Of a stretch of DNA of 48,075 nucleotides, positions 9,256-18,042 are shown piece by piece. Under the pieces are notes generated by a model, which ran no database searches, had not been told where the DNA came from, and worked only from the letters and a program-made list of their open reading frames with translations. Every line of letters begins with the position of its first letter. Position 1 is the first letter of the stretch. The stretch lies in NCBI GenBank assembly GCA_019689635.1, contig JADGHB010000019.1, positions 1 to 48,075 of the forward strand, written 5' to 3'. Origin of the DNA: Nevskia sp. (GTDB lineage: Bacteria > Pseudomonadota > Gammaproteobacteria > Nevskiales > Nevskiaceae). The position numbers were made by a program, and so were the translations under genes.

Positions 9256-9653
9256 TCCGCGTCCGACACGTACAGCAAACCGGCCAGCTTGCGCAGCAAC
9301 GCCTCTTCGTGCGGCTCGATGCGGCCGTCGGCGTAGGCGAGCTGCCAGAGCATGCGCAGCAGCTCGAATTTGTCCGCCGGCGTCAGGCGCGCGTTGAGTG
9401 CGGCGACGTAGTCGTACAGCGAGACCGCCGCCTCGGACTGCGCCTGGGCCTCGCTCAACAAGGCTTCGGCCTGTGCCGCATCGAGTCCGTAGCGCTGCCG
9501 CAGCAACGCCCGGATCGCCTCGCGCTCGAGGCCCGCGAATTCGAAATCCGCGCGGGCCAGCTCCAGCAGCAGCACGGCGACGCACAGGGATTCCGCCGGT
9601 GACTGGCGTTCGGTCTCGCCACCAGCCAGTAACGCGCGCAAACGATCGAACAT
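9207..9653 (-). CDS. TerB-like (tellurite resistance/DjlA-type) helical protein
   Basis: This 148-residue protein is an all-helical TerB domain: an acidic helix with AVLLLELARADFEF (about residues 28-41) and a second, pseudo-repeated segment LWQLAYADGRIEPHEE (about 104-119), matching the metal-binding acidic repeats of the family. Members are cytoplasmic and of uncertain function. The ATG at 9653 was preferred over a TTG three codons upstream. The 3' end overlaps metW on the opposite strand. It is the last of four same-strand genes but is not obviously linked to them in function. Confidence 0.82.
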   Translation of the reverse strand: MFDRLRALLAGGETERQSPAESLCVAVLLLELARADFEFAGLEREAIRALLRQRYGLDAAQAEALLSEAQAQSEAAVSLYDYVAALNARLTPADKFELLRMLWQLAYADGRIEPHEEALLRKLAGLLYVSDADYVRAKLSVADAADPP

Positions 9654-9658
9654 GTCAA

Positions 9659-10396
9659 TCAAAACGAAAAACCGACGCTCGCGGCGTAGCTATCGTTTGC
9701 CCCGAAGCGTTCGTATTCGGCGCTCGCCGCGACCGGTCCCAGCCTCAGGCGCAGGCCGGCATAGCCCTTGATGCGATCCAGTCGCTCGTCGGCCAGTTGG
9801 CTTTCGGGCGCGGCTTTCAACGTGGACTCGGCGTAGCCGAAACCCGCATAAGGCGTCGCCAGGAGCACGCGCTGAGACAGCTCCAGATCCGCAGCCCAGG
9901 CGTGATAGGCGAGATCGTGCGTTCCCGCGGCGGCGCTGTAGCTGCCGCGCACGGACAGCGCCGGCGTCACCGCGGATCCTTCGAGCACGGCATAACGCAG
10001 ACTGCCGCCGAAAATCGCCGCGTCGCTGCCGACCAGGCGCGCATAGCGCGCGCCGAGATCGAAACCGAACGGCAGCCCCTTGCCGACCGTCACGCCGACC
10101 AGGCCGATTTCGTCCACCGGGGTTCCCAGCAGGCGTTGCCAGGCCTCGCTGTCCTGCGTCGGCGTGAGGCTGCCGAACACGCCGAGCTCGAAGCCCAAGA
10201 GGCCCTCGGCAGTCGCGGGGGCGAGCCGTCGGTCGTCGGCCGCCGCGGCGAGATCCTGGGCGACCCGATGGAAATCGACCTGGTCGGGATGCACGATCTG
10301 GAAGTCCAAGGCATTGGCGATCGCCGCGCTCGCACCGCTGGCCGTATTGCAGACCAGGTTGACCGCGACTACACAGCCTACGATCGGATTCGGCAT
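9659..10396 (-). CDS. Predicted outer-membrane beta-barrel protein
   Basis: The 245-residue protein has a short hydrophobic N-terminus with small residues (about 5-25) that could act as a signal peptide. It then shows alternating polar/hydrophobic strands and ends in Phe (SVGFSF), the usual outer-membrane insertion signal. Repeated short strands rich in Gly, Tyr and Leu support a small barrel of the OmpA/OmpW kind. The exact family is not recognised. A strong AAGGAAG ribosome site precedes the ATG at 10396. It follows the DUF3047 gene on the same strand by 34 nt. Confidence 0.65.
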   Translation of the reverse strand: MPNPIVGCVVAVNLVCNTASGASAAIANALDFQIVHPDQVDFHRVAQDLAAAADDRRLAPATAEGLLGFELGVFGSLTPTQDSEAWQRLLGTPVDEIGLVGVTVGKGLPFGFDLGARYARLVGSDAAIFGGSLRYAVLEGSAVTPALSVRGSYSAAAGTHDLAYHAWAADLELSQRVLLATPYAGFGYAESTLKAAPESQLADERLDRIKGYAGLRLRLGPVAASAEYERFGANDSYAASVGFSF

Positions 10397-10430
10397 CGTC
10401 GCTTCCTTTTGCAGATTTCCAGCGCCGTGC

Positions 10431-11057
10431 TCAGCGCGGCTCGAAACGCAGGTCGCCGTACCAGGCTTCGCCGCGCCCGTGGGCATCGTCGCAATCCGTC
10501 ATCACCACCACCGCGCCGATTTTGTCCACCTCGGCCTTGAAATAGCGCGCGAAGTCCGCGCGCACGTCGCGGCTTTCCTCCTGCCATTGGCCGACGCCCT
10601 GCGCTCCGATGCGCACCGGCACGATCATCTCCTGCTTGAAATACGGGCTCGGGAACGGCGACTGCGGATCGGGATGCGCGCCGTTGGACCACACGTAAGC
10701 CAGCGCCTTGATCGTCCACGGCAGCCAGCGGTGCCCCGCAAGCAAATAGACCCGCGCGGGGAAATCCGAACCGCCCTTGACCCGCTCGTCGATGTCCGGA
10801 TAGATGCCGGCGATCTTCCAGCGCCAGCGCAGGATCGGCGTCGCGCGCAGATCGACCGTGCCCTGCCAGCTCTCGCCCGAAGCGGAGTCGTCGCACACCG
10901 CGTGCAGCACGCGCGTGCCGCCGTCCTCGACGAGGTCGTAGCGCGTGTCGCGCTTGCCGTCCTGCGCTTTCCAGCCTTGCAGCCCGACGAGGGAAAACGG
11001 CGGCGGGCCGACGGACAGCGCGGCGGCCAGGACCAGGAGGGCAAGCGACGCACTCAT
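10431..11057 (-). CDS. DUF3047 family exported protein
   Basis: The 208-residue product has a short N-terminal hydrophobic signal (residues 3-17) and a beta-rich domain with DUF3047 hallmarks: LRWRWKI around residue 76, a GGSDFPARVYL strand, and VVVMTDCDDAHG near the C-terminus. The family is exported and its function is unknown. Its start codon overlaps the stop of the upstream alpha/beta hydrolase (ATGA), so the two are translationally coupled. No catalytic residues can be named. Confidence 0.83.
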   Translation of the reverse strand: MSASLALLVLAAALSVGPPPFSLVGLQGWKAQDGKRDTRYDLVEDGGTRVLHAVCDDSASGESWQGTVDLRATPILRWRWKIAGIYPDIDERVKGGSDFPARVYLLAGHRWLPWTIKALAYVWSNGAHPDPQSPFPSPYFKQEMIVPVRIGAQGVGQWQEESRDVRADFARYFKAEVDKIGAVVVMTDCDDAHGRGEAWYGDLRFEPR

Positions 11058-11734
11058 GGCTTTCTTTCCGAAGCAAAATGCCGTTCCAGGAACGGCAGCA
11101 CCGTCTGCTGGATGTCGCCGAGCCGCCCGTGCCAGAAGTGACCCGCACCGTCCACCGTCACGAGCTGCGGCGGCGGACGGTAGGCCTGCAAAGCCGCGCG
11201 CGTTTCCTCGTAGTTCACCACTTCGTCGTCGCGCGCATGCAAGGCCAGCCAGGGACAGCCCGGATGCGGCGGCGGCGCGGCATCATCGAAGTAACGGCCG
11301 AACGGGATGCTGACGCTGACCAACGCCGCGGGGCGGGCACGCGCGGCGGCCTTGAGCGCGACATGGGCCCCGAAGGAGAAGCCGGCCAGCAACAGCGGCG
11401 CCCCCGGTCGTCGTTCTCCTAGCCAGGCGACCGCGGCGAGCGCATCCTCGGTTTCGCCGCGCGCGGCATCGTACTGCCCCTCACTGCGGCCGACGCCGCG
11501 GAAATTGAAGCGCAGGGCGAACAGTCCGGCCTTGAGCGCGCACGACGCCAGCATATAGACCACCTTGTTGGACAAGGCGCCGCCGTACAGCGGGTGCGGA
11601 TGGCAGATCACGGCGACGCCGGCAGCTGCGCTGCGCGGCGCGGCGATCACCGCTTCGAGCCGCCCGGCAGGCCCGGCAAGGAAAACCTCTTTGGCGGCGC
11701 CGGGGGCTGGCAGCGCCTCGTCGAAAGGAGACAT
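11054..11734 (-). CDS. Alpha/beta hydrolase (COG2945-type)
   Basis: The 226-residue protein fits the small cytoplasmic alpha/beta hydrolase family. The nucleophile elbow is GFSFGAH (S120), the acid lies in ARDDEVV (about D170), and the histidine is in GAGHFWHG (H199). The N-terminal CHPHPLYGG and FNFRGVGRSEG motifs are strongly diagnostic. The substrate is unknown. No ribosome site is visible before the ATG at 11734, but TAAACT lies about 8 nt upstream, so the mRNA may be leaderless; this is an inference. It is the first gene of a probable hydrolase-DUF3047 operon. Confidence 0.88.
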   Translation of the reverse strand: MSPFDEALPAPGAAKEVFLAGPAGRLEAVIAAPRSAAAGVAVICHPHPLYGGALSNKVVYMLASCALKAGLFALRFNFRGVGRSEGQYDAARGETEDALAAVAWLGERRPGAPLLLAGFSFGAHVALKAAARARPAALVSVSIPFGRYFDDAAPPPHPGCPWLALHARDDEVVNYEETRAALQAYRPPPQLVTVDGAGHFWHGRLGDIQQTVLPFLERHFASERKP

Positions 11735-11772
11735 ATGTTTAAGTTTACGGCCAGCGGATGGCGCTGCGCTTC

Positions 11773-11802
11773 TTGCCGGCGAGTGCCGCTCGCCTATATA
11801 GT
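11773..11802 (+). promoter_or_regulatory. Candidate sigma70 promoter for the 11.9-kb gene
   Basis: TTGCCG (11773-11778) and TATAGT (11797-11802) are separated by 18 bp and lie about 85 nt before the GTG at 11887, giving a predicted leader of roughly 78 nt. This is the only good promoter-like pair seen in the divergent gap between the hydrolase and the next plus-strand gene. Confidence 0.5.
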
Positions 11803-11886
11803 GCGGGCAAAAGTCGGCGCCGACACTCGGCTGAGCTTACACGGCTGCGGTCCGACAAGACGAAGCAAGCGCGGGGAGATTCAATC

Positions 11887-12618
11887 GTGAGCATCGGAAT
11901 GCGTCAGACGGTCATCGCCCTCATCGCCGCCGGCGGTCTCGGCCTGGTCTGGGCCGATGGCTACGGTCAGCAGGAACAGTTCCGCGATCAGCCGCAGGCG
12001 GGTGCTTATCTCAGCTACGGCTTCGGCGGCGTGCCGTTGCGCGACGCGCCGGCGCCCCTGCACTACGGCTTGAAGCTCGACCACGACAGCCGCCTGCGCG
12101 ACGCGCGGCCCTGGACCCCGCCGCTGTTCCAGCTCGATTTCGACAACCGCGGCGAAACGCTGGCTTCGTTCAACGGCGTGCCTTTCGCCGGCCGCAACCT
12201 GCGCCTGAACCAGGACGACGGCGGCGGCACTTCGAGCACGACCGGCGGCGGCGACTCCAAGGGCGGTTTCACCTTCTTCGACTGGACGCTGCTCGCCATC
12301 GGCGTCGGCGGCGCCGGCTATCTGATCGCCGAGGCGACCAAGGGTCACGACAGCCCCGACCCGCCGCCCAGCAACAGCGGAGGCGGCAGCACCAACGGCC
12401 TGGTCAACGCCGTCACCGGTGTGGTCACCGGCGTGGTGAATACCGTGACCGGCGTGGTCAACACCGTCACCGGTGTGCTCACCGGCTCGACCAACGGTTT
12501 CGCGGGTCAACGCACCGTGCCCGGCGTGCTGCCCTTCGACCCGCCGGATCGAACCGATCCCAGCTATCAGAAATGGCTGGACGGCGGCACGGGTCAGATG
12601 GGCGATCTCGGGGGGTGA
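11887..12618 (+). CDS. Unrecognised exported protein with VNTVTGV repeats
   Basis: The GTG start at 11887 has a GGGGAGA ribosome site about 7 nt upstream and gives 243 residues. It has an N-terminal hydrophobic stretch (about residues 7-22) that may be a signal peptide, a Gly/Ser/Thr-rich middle, one clear membrane segment (DWTLLAIGVGGAGYLIAEA, around residues 134-152), and a short tandem repeat of VNTVTGV-like units (about residues 174-200). The tail is Pro/Asp-rich. I do not recognise the family. An internal ATG at 11899 is an alternative start. Confidence 0.62.
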   Translation: MSIGMRQTVIALIAAGGLGLVWADGYGQQEQFRDQPQAGAYLSYGFGGVPLRDAPAPLHYGLKLDHDSRLRDARPWTPPLFQLDFDNRGETLASFNGVPFAGRNLRLNQDDGGGTSSTTGGGDSKGGFTFFDWTLLAIGVGGAGYLIAEATKGHDSPDPPPSNSGGGSTNGLVNAVTGVVTGVVNTVTGVVNTVTGVLTGSTNGFAGQRTVPGVLPFDPPDRTDPSYQKWLDGGTGQMGDLGG

Positions 12619-12623
12619 GGGAT

Positions 12624-12849
12624 CGCGCTTTGCGAGTGCCGGTGGCACTCGCAGCGATCCCGAACGCCGCGCCAAGGATGGCGCGGCCGGGCGATCCAGC
12701 TCCGAGCTTGGCCACGCCAGGGACGGCGATGACGCTGCACGCAAGAAAGCGCGCTACGCGAGTGCCGGTGGCACTCGCAGCGATCCCGAACGCCGCGCCA
12801 AGGATGGCGCGACCGGGCGATCCAGCTCCGAGCTTGGCCGCGCCAGGGA
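12624..12849 (+). repeat. Two-copy direct repeat of hairpin elements (copies 12624-12723 and 12750-12849)
   Basis: Two roughly 100-bp copies lie 126 bp apart and differ at about four positions in a by-eye alignment. Each starts with a near-perfect 9-10 bp hairpin (GCGAGTGCC, loop GGT, then GGCACTCGC) followed by a second hairpin (GCGCCA-AGGA-TGGCGC). The core GCCAGGGA/GCCAAGGATGGC resembles the core of the tandem repeat at the right end of the window (GCCATCCCTGGC read on the other strand), so both may belong to one dispersed REP-like family. The gene-free stretch 12619-12926 holds nothing else that I can see. Confidence 0.75.
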
Positions 12850-12926
12850 TGCCGTGGCCGGGCGACGATCGGAGCGCGGCCATGATCGTCCCGCGCGCCG
12901 CGGCGCGCAGCCGCGCCCGGTAAACC

Positions 12927-14825
12927 ATGCCGCCGACCGAAGGCAGTCCGCGCGCTCCTCTTGAGCTGCGCAGCGTGATCAACCGCGCCTGGCCGCTGGT
13001 GCGCGCGCGTCTCGACGAAGTCTTCGGCATCGATCTGCGCACGCTGGCCTTGTTCCGGGTGTGCGTCGGCACCGTGCTCTTCATCGACATGATCCGGCGT
13101 TTTTCGGATCTGCGCGCCTTCTATACCGACCAGGGCGTGCTGCCGCGCAGTTGGCTCGCCCAGCTCGAAGGGCCTTGGCGCTTCTCCCTGCACGCAGCCA
13201 GCGGCGGGGCGTGGTACGAAGCCTTGCTGCTCGCCGTCGCCGTCCTGGCCGCGTTTGCACTGATGATCGGCTGGCGCGCGCGCCTGGCGGCGTTCGTGAG
13301 CTGGCTGCTGCTGGCTTCGCTGTGCACGCGCAATCCGCTGATCCTGCTCGGCGGCGACTACCTGCTCACCTGCTTGTTGTTCTGGGCGATGTTCCTGCCC
13401 ATCGGCGCACGCTTCAGCGTGGATGCGGCGCTGTCCCAGGCCCCCCTGGAAAACACCCGCCATCTGTCCTGGGCTTCGGCCGCGCTCACGCTCCAGGTGT
13501 TGTCGGTGTGGTTCTTCGGTGCGCTGATGAAAACCGGGCACCAGTGGTGGCCGGACGGCACCGCCGTGTACTACACGCTCTCGCTGGACGGTTATTCCTG
13601 GCCGTGGTCGCACTGGCTGCTGCATTTCCCGCGCGTGATGCAGGGGCTGACCTATTTCGTGTACTGGCTGGAAATGCTGGGGCCGCTCCTCGCGCTGTCG
13701 CCCTTCTTCACCCGGCCGTTGCGCTTCGTGGTGATGGCCCTTCTGACCTGCATGCACACCGGCTTTCTGCTGTTGCTGGCGATCGGCTTTTTCCCGTGGG
13801 TGAGCCTGTCCTCGCTCACCGTGCTCGTGGGCGGCTGGGTGTGGGAGCGGCTCGCGCGCCGCCGGCCCTTGGGCGAGGGCGTGCGGCTGTATTACGACGG
13901 CCAGTGCGGCGCCTGCCTGAAGCTCGCCTTGCTGCTGCGCACCTTCCTGATCCTGCCGCGCATGCAGCTCCAGCCCGCGCAGTCCGCGCCGCGCGCGGAA
14001 ACGCTGTGGCGCAACCAGAAATCCTGGGTGCTGATCGATGAAAACGACCGCGCCTGGCTCAAAGGGCAGGCGCTGATCGCGCTGCTGCGGCGTTCGCCGG
14101 CGTTTTTCTGGCTCGGAGCGCTGCTGTCCGGCGCCGGTCTGCGCCGCGCAGCCGATGCGCTGCACGACTTTCTGGCAGGGCACAAGGAACGTCTTGCCCG
14201 CTGGATCGACGCGCGGCTGCCCTATCACCAGCGGCGCTTCACCAGCGGGCGCATCGCGCAGGGGGTTGCCGCCTTGCTCATGGCCGCCTGTCTGGCCTGG
14301 AACCTCGCCACGGTCGCGCTGCTGCCCTTCGGCACTTTCGCGCTGCTGACGCCGATCATTTATCCGCTGCGCATCGAGCAGTTCTGGCAGATGTTCGCGC
14401 CCTTCCCCTTCACCGACAACGGCTGGTACGTCATGCCGGGCAAGCTCGCCGACGGCAGTTCGGTGGACGTGCTGCGGCCGGGCAAGCCCTTGTCCTACGA
14501 CAAACCCTGGTCGATCGCCCTCGATTTTCCCAATCAGCGCTGGCAGGTGTACGAAAACCGCATGTACGATCACCGCTTCGCCCAACATCGGCTGTACTGG
14601 GCGCGCTACCTGTGCCGCGAATGGAACCGCGAAGCGCCGGAGGACAAGAAACTCCTGTCCTTCAACATCGTGTACATGCTGATGCGCACGCCGCCGCCCG
14701 GCGGCACCGCGCATCTGGAACAACTCGTGCTGTGGCGGCACCAGTGCGTGCCGCCGCAAGCGCCGCCGCCGGAGGGCGAAGAAGGCGGCGCGCAGCTCGA
14801 CAGTCATCCGCAAGCCCCTCGATAA
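12927..14825 (+). CDS. HTTM-DCC fusion membrane protein, first paralogue
   Basis: The 632-residue protein has an HTTM region (horizontally transferred transmembrane domain, distantly related to vitamin K-dependent gamma-carboxylase) with several membrane helices in residues 38-305. This is followed by a DUF393/DCC thiol-disulphide oxidoreductase-like domain with YYDGQCGACLK (D324, C327, C330), then one or two further membrane helices (about 450-480) and a soluble C-terminal domain with WQMFAPFP. No function is established for this fusion. A GTG at 12975 is an alternative start that would align better with the second copy. Confidence 0.85.
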   Translation: MPPTEGSPRAPLELRSVINRAWPLVRARLDEVFGIDLRTLALFRVCVGTVLFIDMIRRFSDLRAFYTDQGVLPRSWLAQLEGPWRFSLHAASGGAWYEALLLAVAVLAAFALMIGWRARLAAFVSWLLLASLCTRNPLILLGGDYLLTCLLFWAMFLPIGARFSVDAALSQAPLENTRHLSWASAALTLQVLSVWFFGALMKTGHQWWPDGTAVYYTLSLDGYSWPWSHWLLHFPRVMQGLTYFVYWLEMLGPLLALSPFFTRPLRFVVMALLTCMHTGFLLLLAIGFFPWVSLSSLTVLVGGWVWERLARRRPLGEGVRLYYDGQCGACLKLALLLRTFLILPRMQLQPAQSAPRAETLWRNQKSWVLIDENDRAWLKGQALIALLRRSPAFFWLGALLSGAGLRRAADALHDFLAGHKERLARWIDARLPYHQRRFTSGRIAQGVAALLMAACLAWNLATVALLPFGTFALLTPIIYPLRIEQFWQMFAPFPFTDNGWYVMPGKLADGSSVDVLRPGKPLSYDKPWSIALDFPNQRWQVYENRMYDHRFAQHRLYWARYLCREWNREAPEDKKLLSFNIVYMLMRTPPPGGTAHLEQLVLWRHQCVPPQAPPPEGEEGGAQLDSHPQAPR

Positions 14826-14877
14826 ACGTTTTAGACGTTTTAGACGCTTTGGGCGATCGACCTGCGAAGGGAGCCCG

Positions 14878-16884
14878 GTGAACTTCTTCCGACACCGCAT
14901 CGCGGCGCTGTTCGCCATCGACGTGCGCACGCTGGCGCTGTTCCGCGTCCTGCTCGGCACCATCTTGTGCGTGGACGCGCTGCAACGCATGGGCGACGCG
15001 CGCGCCTTCTATAGCGATTCCGGCGTGATGCCGCGCGACTGGCTGGTGACCTTCAACGGCCCCTGGCGCATCAGCCTGTATATGGCCAACGGCACCACCG
15101 CCTTCGCCGTGACCTTGCTGGCGCTCGAAGCGGTGGCGGCCGCGATGCTGGCGCTGGGCTGGCGCACGCGGTTCGCCGTGGTGTCGTGCTTCGTGCTGGA
15201 AGCCTCGCTGCTCAACCGCAACATCCTGGTGCTGATCGGCGGCGACATCCTGCTGCTGTGCCTGCTGTTCTGGAGCCTGTTCCTGCCGCTTGCCGCGCGC
15301 TTCAGCGTGGATGCGGCGCTGTCCTCCTCGCCGCCGCGCGAGCCCACGCACCTGTCCTGGGCCTCGGCCGGGCTGCTGCTGCAGGTGATGTCGGTGTATT
15401 TCTTCAGCGGTTATCTCAAATCCGGGCGCGAGTGGTGGCCGGACGGCAGCGCGGTGTATTACGCGCTGGCCCTCGACCATTACGCCTTGCCTTTCGGCGT
15501 GTGGCTCAACCACTTTCTTTGGCTGACCACGGCGCTGACCTACTTCGTCCTGTTTCTGCAGCGCTGGGGTTCGCTGCTGGTGTTCTCGCCGTTCTTCAAC
15601 CGTCCCCTGCGGCTGGCGATGGATCTGCTGTTCATGGGCATGCACCTGGCTTTCATCTTCTGTTTGGCCCTCGGTCCCTTTCCCTACATCAGCCTCGCCT
15701 CGCTGACCACGCTGATCGGCGGCTGGATCTGGGACGCGGCGGACCGCCGCCTGCAACGGCGCGAAAGCCGGCACGGCGATCATCCGCTGCGCATCTACTA
15801 CGACCGCGACTGCGGTTTCTGCCTCAAGAGCTGCCTTTTGTTCAAGACGTTCCTCGTCCTGCCGCGCGCGATCGTGGCGCCGGCCCAGGATCATGCGCGG
15901 GCCAAGGCCTTGCTGGAGGCGAACTACTCCTGGGTGGTGATCGACCACGACGACCGCGCGCATCTCAAGTGGCCGGCCTTCGTGTGCCTGCTGCGCCGCT
16001 CGCCGCTGTTCTTCTGGCTCGGCGCGCTGCTCGATCCACGCGGCCCGGCGCGGCGGCTGGTGGCGGCGGGCAACGCGGTCTACGACTTCGTCGGCCGCCA
16101 TCGCGGCGCCTTCGGCGCGCTCAGCGAACGCCTCCTGCCCTGGCGCGAGCCGCGTTTCGAGGTGAATCCCGCCGCGCTCGGCCTGTTCGGCGCGACGTTT
16201 GCCGGCTGCATCCTCTGGCACCTGTGGTTGACGATGGCGCCCTTGCGCCTGGGCCTGGCCGGCGCGGCCTGGATCTTCGGGTTTGCGCTGGCCGTGCTGC
16301 TCGTCGCCGGCGCGATCGTCCTCGGCCGGCATCCGCGCGCGCGACGCATCGCGGTGCAGTTCTGCGCCGCGTGCATGGTGTTCGTGGTGCTGGCCTGGAA
16401 CCTGTGCACGCTCCATTGGCTGCCCAATCGACTCTATGCCTGGCTGACGCCGCCCTTTCTGCTGCTGCGCCTGGATCAGATCTGGGACATGTTCGCGCCC
16501 TTCCCGTCCAAGGAAGACGGCTGGTACGTGATTCCCGGCCGGCTCGCCGACGGCAACCAACTCGATCTGCTGCATCCCGAGCGCGCCGGCGTGGACTACG
16601 CCAAGCCGCGCTTTATCGCGCTCACTTTCCCCAACATCCGCTGGCACAAGTATCTGGAAAATCTCTGGGCGGTGCGCTTTGCTGACAACCGGCCCTATTT
16701 CGGCGATTACCTGTGCCGCGAGTGGAACCGCAGCCATCCGCCGCCGCGACAACTCGAAAGCCTCAAGATCGTCTATATGCTGGAGATGACCCCGCCGCCC
16801 GGCCAGACGCCGCAAGTGGAGCAGCGCGTGCTGCTCAACCACACCTGCCCCGGTCCGCAACCGGGCGCTTACGCCCACGGCTGA
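14878..16884 (+). CDS. HTTM-DCC fusion membrane protein, second paralogue
   Basis: The 668-residue protein is homologous over its length to the preceding gene (shared LRTLALFR/VRTLALFR, ARFSVDAALS, WPDG.AVYY, DMFAPFP/QMFAPFP). It has the same order of HTTM helices (about 15-285), DCC motif YYDRDCGFCLK (D309, C312, C315), membrane helices (about 390-480) and C-terminal domain. The GTG start has a GGGAG ribosome site 6 nt upstream. The gap of 52 bp to the first copy contains a short ACGTTTTAG-like tandem. Its stop overlaps the tatD ATG by 1 nt, so tatD is co-translated. Confidence 0.86.
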   Translation: MNFFRHRIAALFAIDVRTLALFRVLLGTILCVDALQRMGDARAFYSDSGVMPRDWLVTFNGPWRISLYMANGTTAFAVTLLALEAVAAAMLALGWRTRFAVVSCFVLEASLLNRNILVLIGGDILLLCLLFWSLFLPLAARFSVDAALSSSPPREPTHLSWASAGLLLQVMSVYFFSGYLKSGREWWPDGSAVYYALALDHYALPFGVWLNHFLWLTTALTYFVLFLQRWGSLLVFSPFFNRPLRLAMDLLFMGMHLAFIFCLALGPFPYISLASLTTLIGGWIWDAADRRLQRRESRHGDHPLRIYYDRDCGFCLKSCLLFKTFLVLPRAIVAPAQDHARAKALLEANYSWVVIDHDDRAHLKWPAFVCLLRRSPLFFWLGALLDPRGPARRLVAAGNAVYDFVGRHRGAFGALSERLLPWREPRFEVNPAALGLFGATFAGCILWHLWLTMAPLRLGLAGAAWIFGFALAVLLVAGAIVLGRHPRARRIAVQFCAACMVFVVLAWNLCTLHWLPNRLYAWLTPPFLLLRLDQIWDMFAPFPSKEDGWYVIPGRLADGNQLDLLHPERAGVDYAKPRFIALTFPNIRWHKYLENLWAVRFADNRPYFGDYLCREWNRSHPPPRQLESLKIVYMLEMTPPPGQTPQVEQRVLLNHTCPGPQPGAYAHG

Positions 16885-17684
16885 TGATCGACATCGGCGC
16901 CAATCTCGCCCACGACAGCTTCGACGCCGATCGCGAGGCGGTGCTGGCGCGCGCGCGGGCCGCCGGCGTCGAGGCCATCGTCGTCACCGGCTCGAACGGC
17001 GCGAGCAACGAGCAGGCGCTACGGCTGGCGCGCGAACATCCCGGATTCCTCTACGCCACGGCCGGGCTGCACCCGCACCATGCCGCCGAGTGGGACGAAA
17101 CGCTCGCCGCGCGCATCGCGCTGCTCGCCAACGAACCGGAAGTCGTCGCGCTGGGCGAGTGCGGACTGGACTACTTCCGCAACTACGCGCCGCACCAGGC
17201 GCAGCGCCGCGCCTTCGTCGCCCAGCTCGGTCTCGCGGTGCAGGCGGGCAAGCCGGTGTTCCTGCACCAGCGCGACGCGCACGCGGACTTCCTGCCGATC
17301 CTGCGCGACTACCGTCGGGCGCTCGCCGATTGCGTCGTGCACTGCTTCACCGACTCGGCGCAGGCGCTGGAGGATTACCTGGCGCTCGACTGCCACATCG
17401 GCATCACCGGCTGGATCTGCGACGAGCGCCGCGGCCTGGGCTTGCGCGAACTGGTGCGGCGCATCCCCGCCGAGCGTCTGCTGCTGGAAACCGACGCGCC
17501 CTACCTGCTGCCGCGCACCATCGCGCCGCCGCCGAAGGACCGCCGCAACGAACCGGCCTATCTGCCCTGGGTCCTGCGCTGCGTGGCGCAAGCGCGCGGC
17601 GAGGACGAAGCCAGGCTTGCCGTGCAAACGGCGGCCAACGCGCGGCGCTTCTTCCGTCTGACTAACGCGTCCCGAGCAGGCTGA
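16884..17684 (+). CDS. tatD: TatD metal-dependent DNase
   Basis: A TIM-barrel metal-dependent hydrolase with 3'-5' exonuclease activity in E. coli. The 266-residue product has the TatD-type N-terminus MIDIGANL (TatD proper rather than YcfH/YjjV, which start with an HxH), the metal/active-site segments TAGLHPHHA, GECGLDY, VHCFT and LLETDAPYLLPR, and the terminal ANARRFF. Length is as expected. It starts at the overlapping TGATG after the second HTTM-DCC gene. Confidence 0.93.
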   Translation: MIDIGANLAHDSFDADREAVLARARAAGVEAIVVTGSNGASNEQALRLAREHPGFLYATAGLHPHHAAEWDETLAARIALLANEPEVVALGECGLDYFRNYAPHQAQRRAFVAQLGLAVQAGKPVFLHQRDAHADFLPILRDYRRALADCVVHCFTDSAQALEDYLALDCHIGITGWICDERRGLGLRELVRRIPAERLLLETDAPYLLPRTIAPPPKDRRNEPAYLPWVLRCVAQARGEDEARLAVQTAANARRFFRLTNASRAG

Positions 17685-18042
17685 ACGCCAGCACCGCAAG
17701 CACCCACAGCGTCACGCCCAGATACAAGCGATCGCGCACGCGCCAGAACGCAACCGCGGCAAAGGCCACGCGCGCCACCGGCGTGGCGATGAGCAGCAAC
17801 ACCCCGAGCTGGATCAGGCCGCGCCCGCTGCCGCTCGCGGCGTCGGCGGCGATCGCCAGCGGGTGGCGCAGCGCGCGCGGTTCGCCGGAGAAGTGCGCGA
17901 ACGACACCCGCTCGCCGCCGTGCTGCCACAACAGCAGCGCGGCCCCGATCAGCACCAGCGTCGCCGCCGCCAGCACACCGGCGCGCAGCAGTGCGCCGAG
18001 CCGGCGTTCGAGCCGCCCTTCGTCGAGTGCGGCCTCAGACAT
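17662..18042 (-). CDS. DUF1634 membrane protein
   Basis: The 126-residue protein has three hydrophobic segments (about residues 22-40, 74-92, 104-121), the size and topology of DUF1634. Members are almost always encoded next to a TauE/SafE-type permease, as here, where its ATG overlaps the permease stop by 8 bp. It is probably an accessory subunit of the transporter. The 3' end overlaps tatD on the opposite strand by 23 bp. Confidence 0.85.
   Translation of the reverse strand: MSEAALDEGRLERRLGALLRAGVLAAATLVLIGAALLLWQHGGERVSFAHFSGEPRALRHPLAIAADAASGSGRGLIQLGVLLLIATPVARVAFAAVAFWRVRDRLYLGVTLWVLAVLAFSLLGTR

Noticed and set aside
12927-16884. Calling the HTTM-DCC proteins vitamin K-dependent carboxylases
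   Set aside because: The HTTM region is only distantly related, and the catalytic domain of the carboxylase was not recognisable, so no carboxylase activity is claimed.
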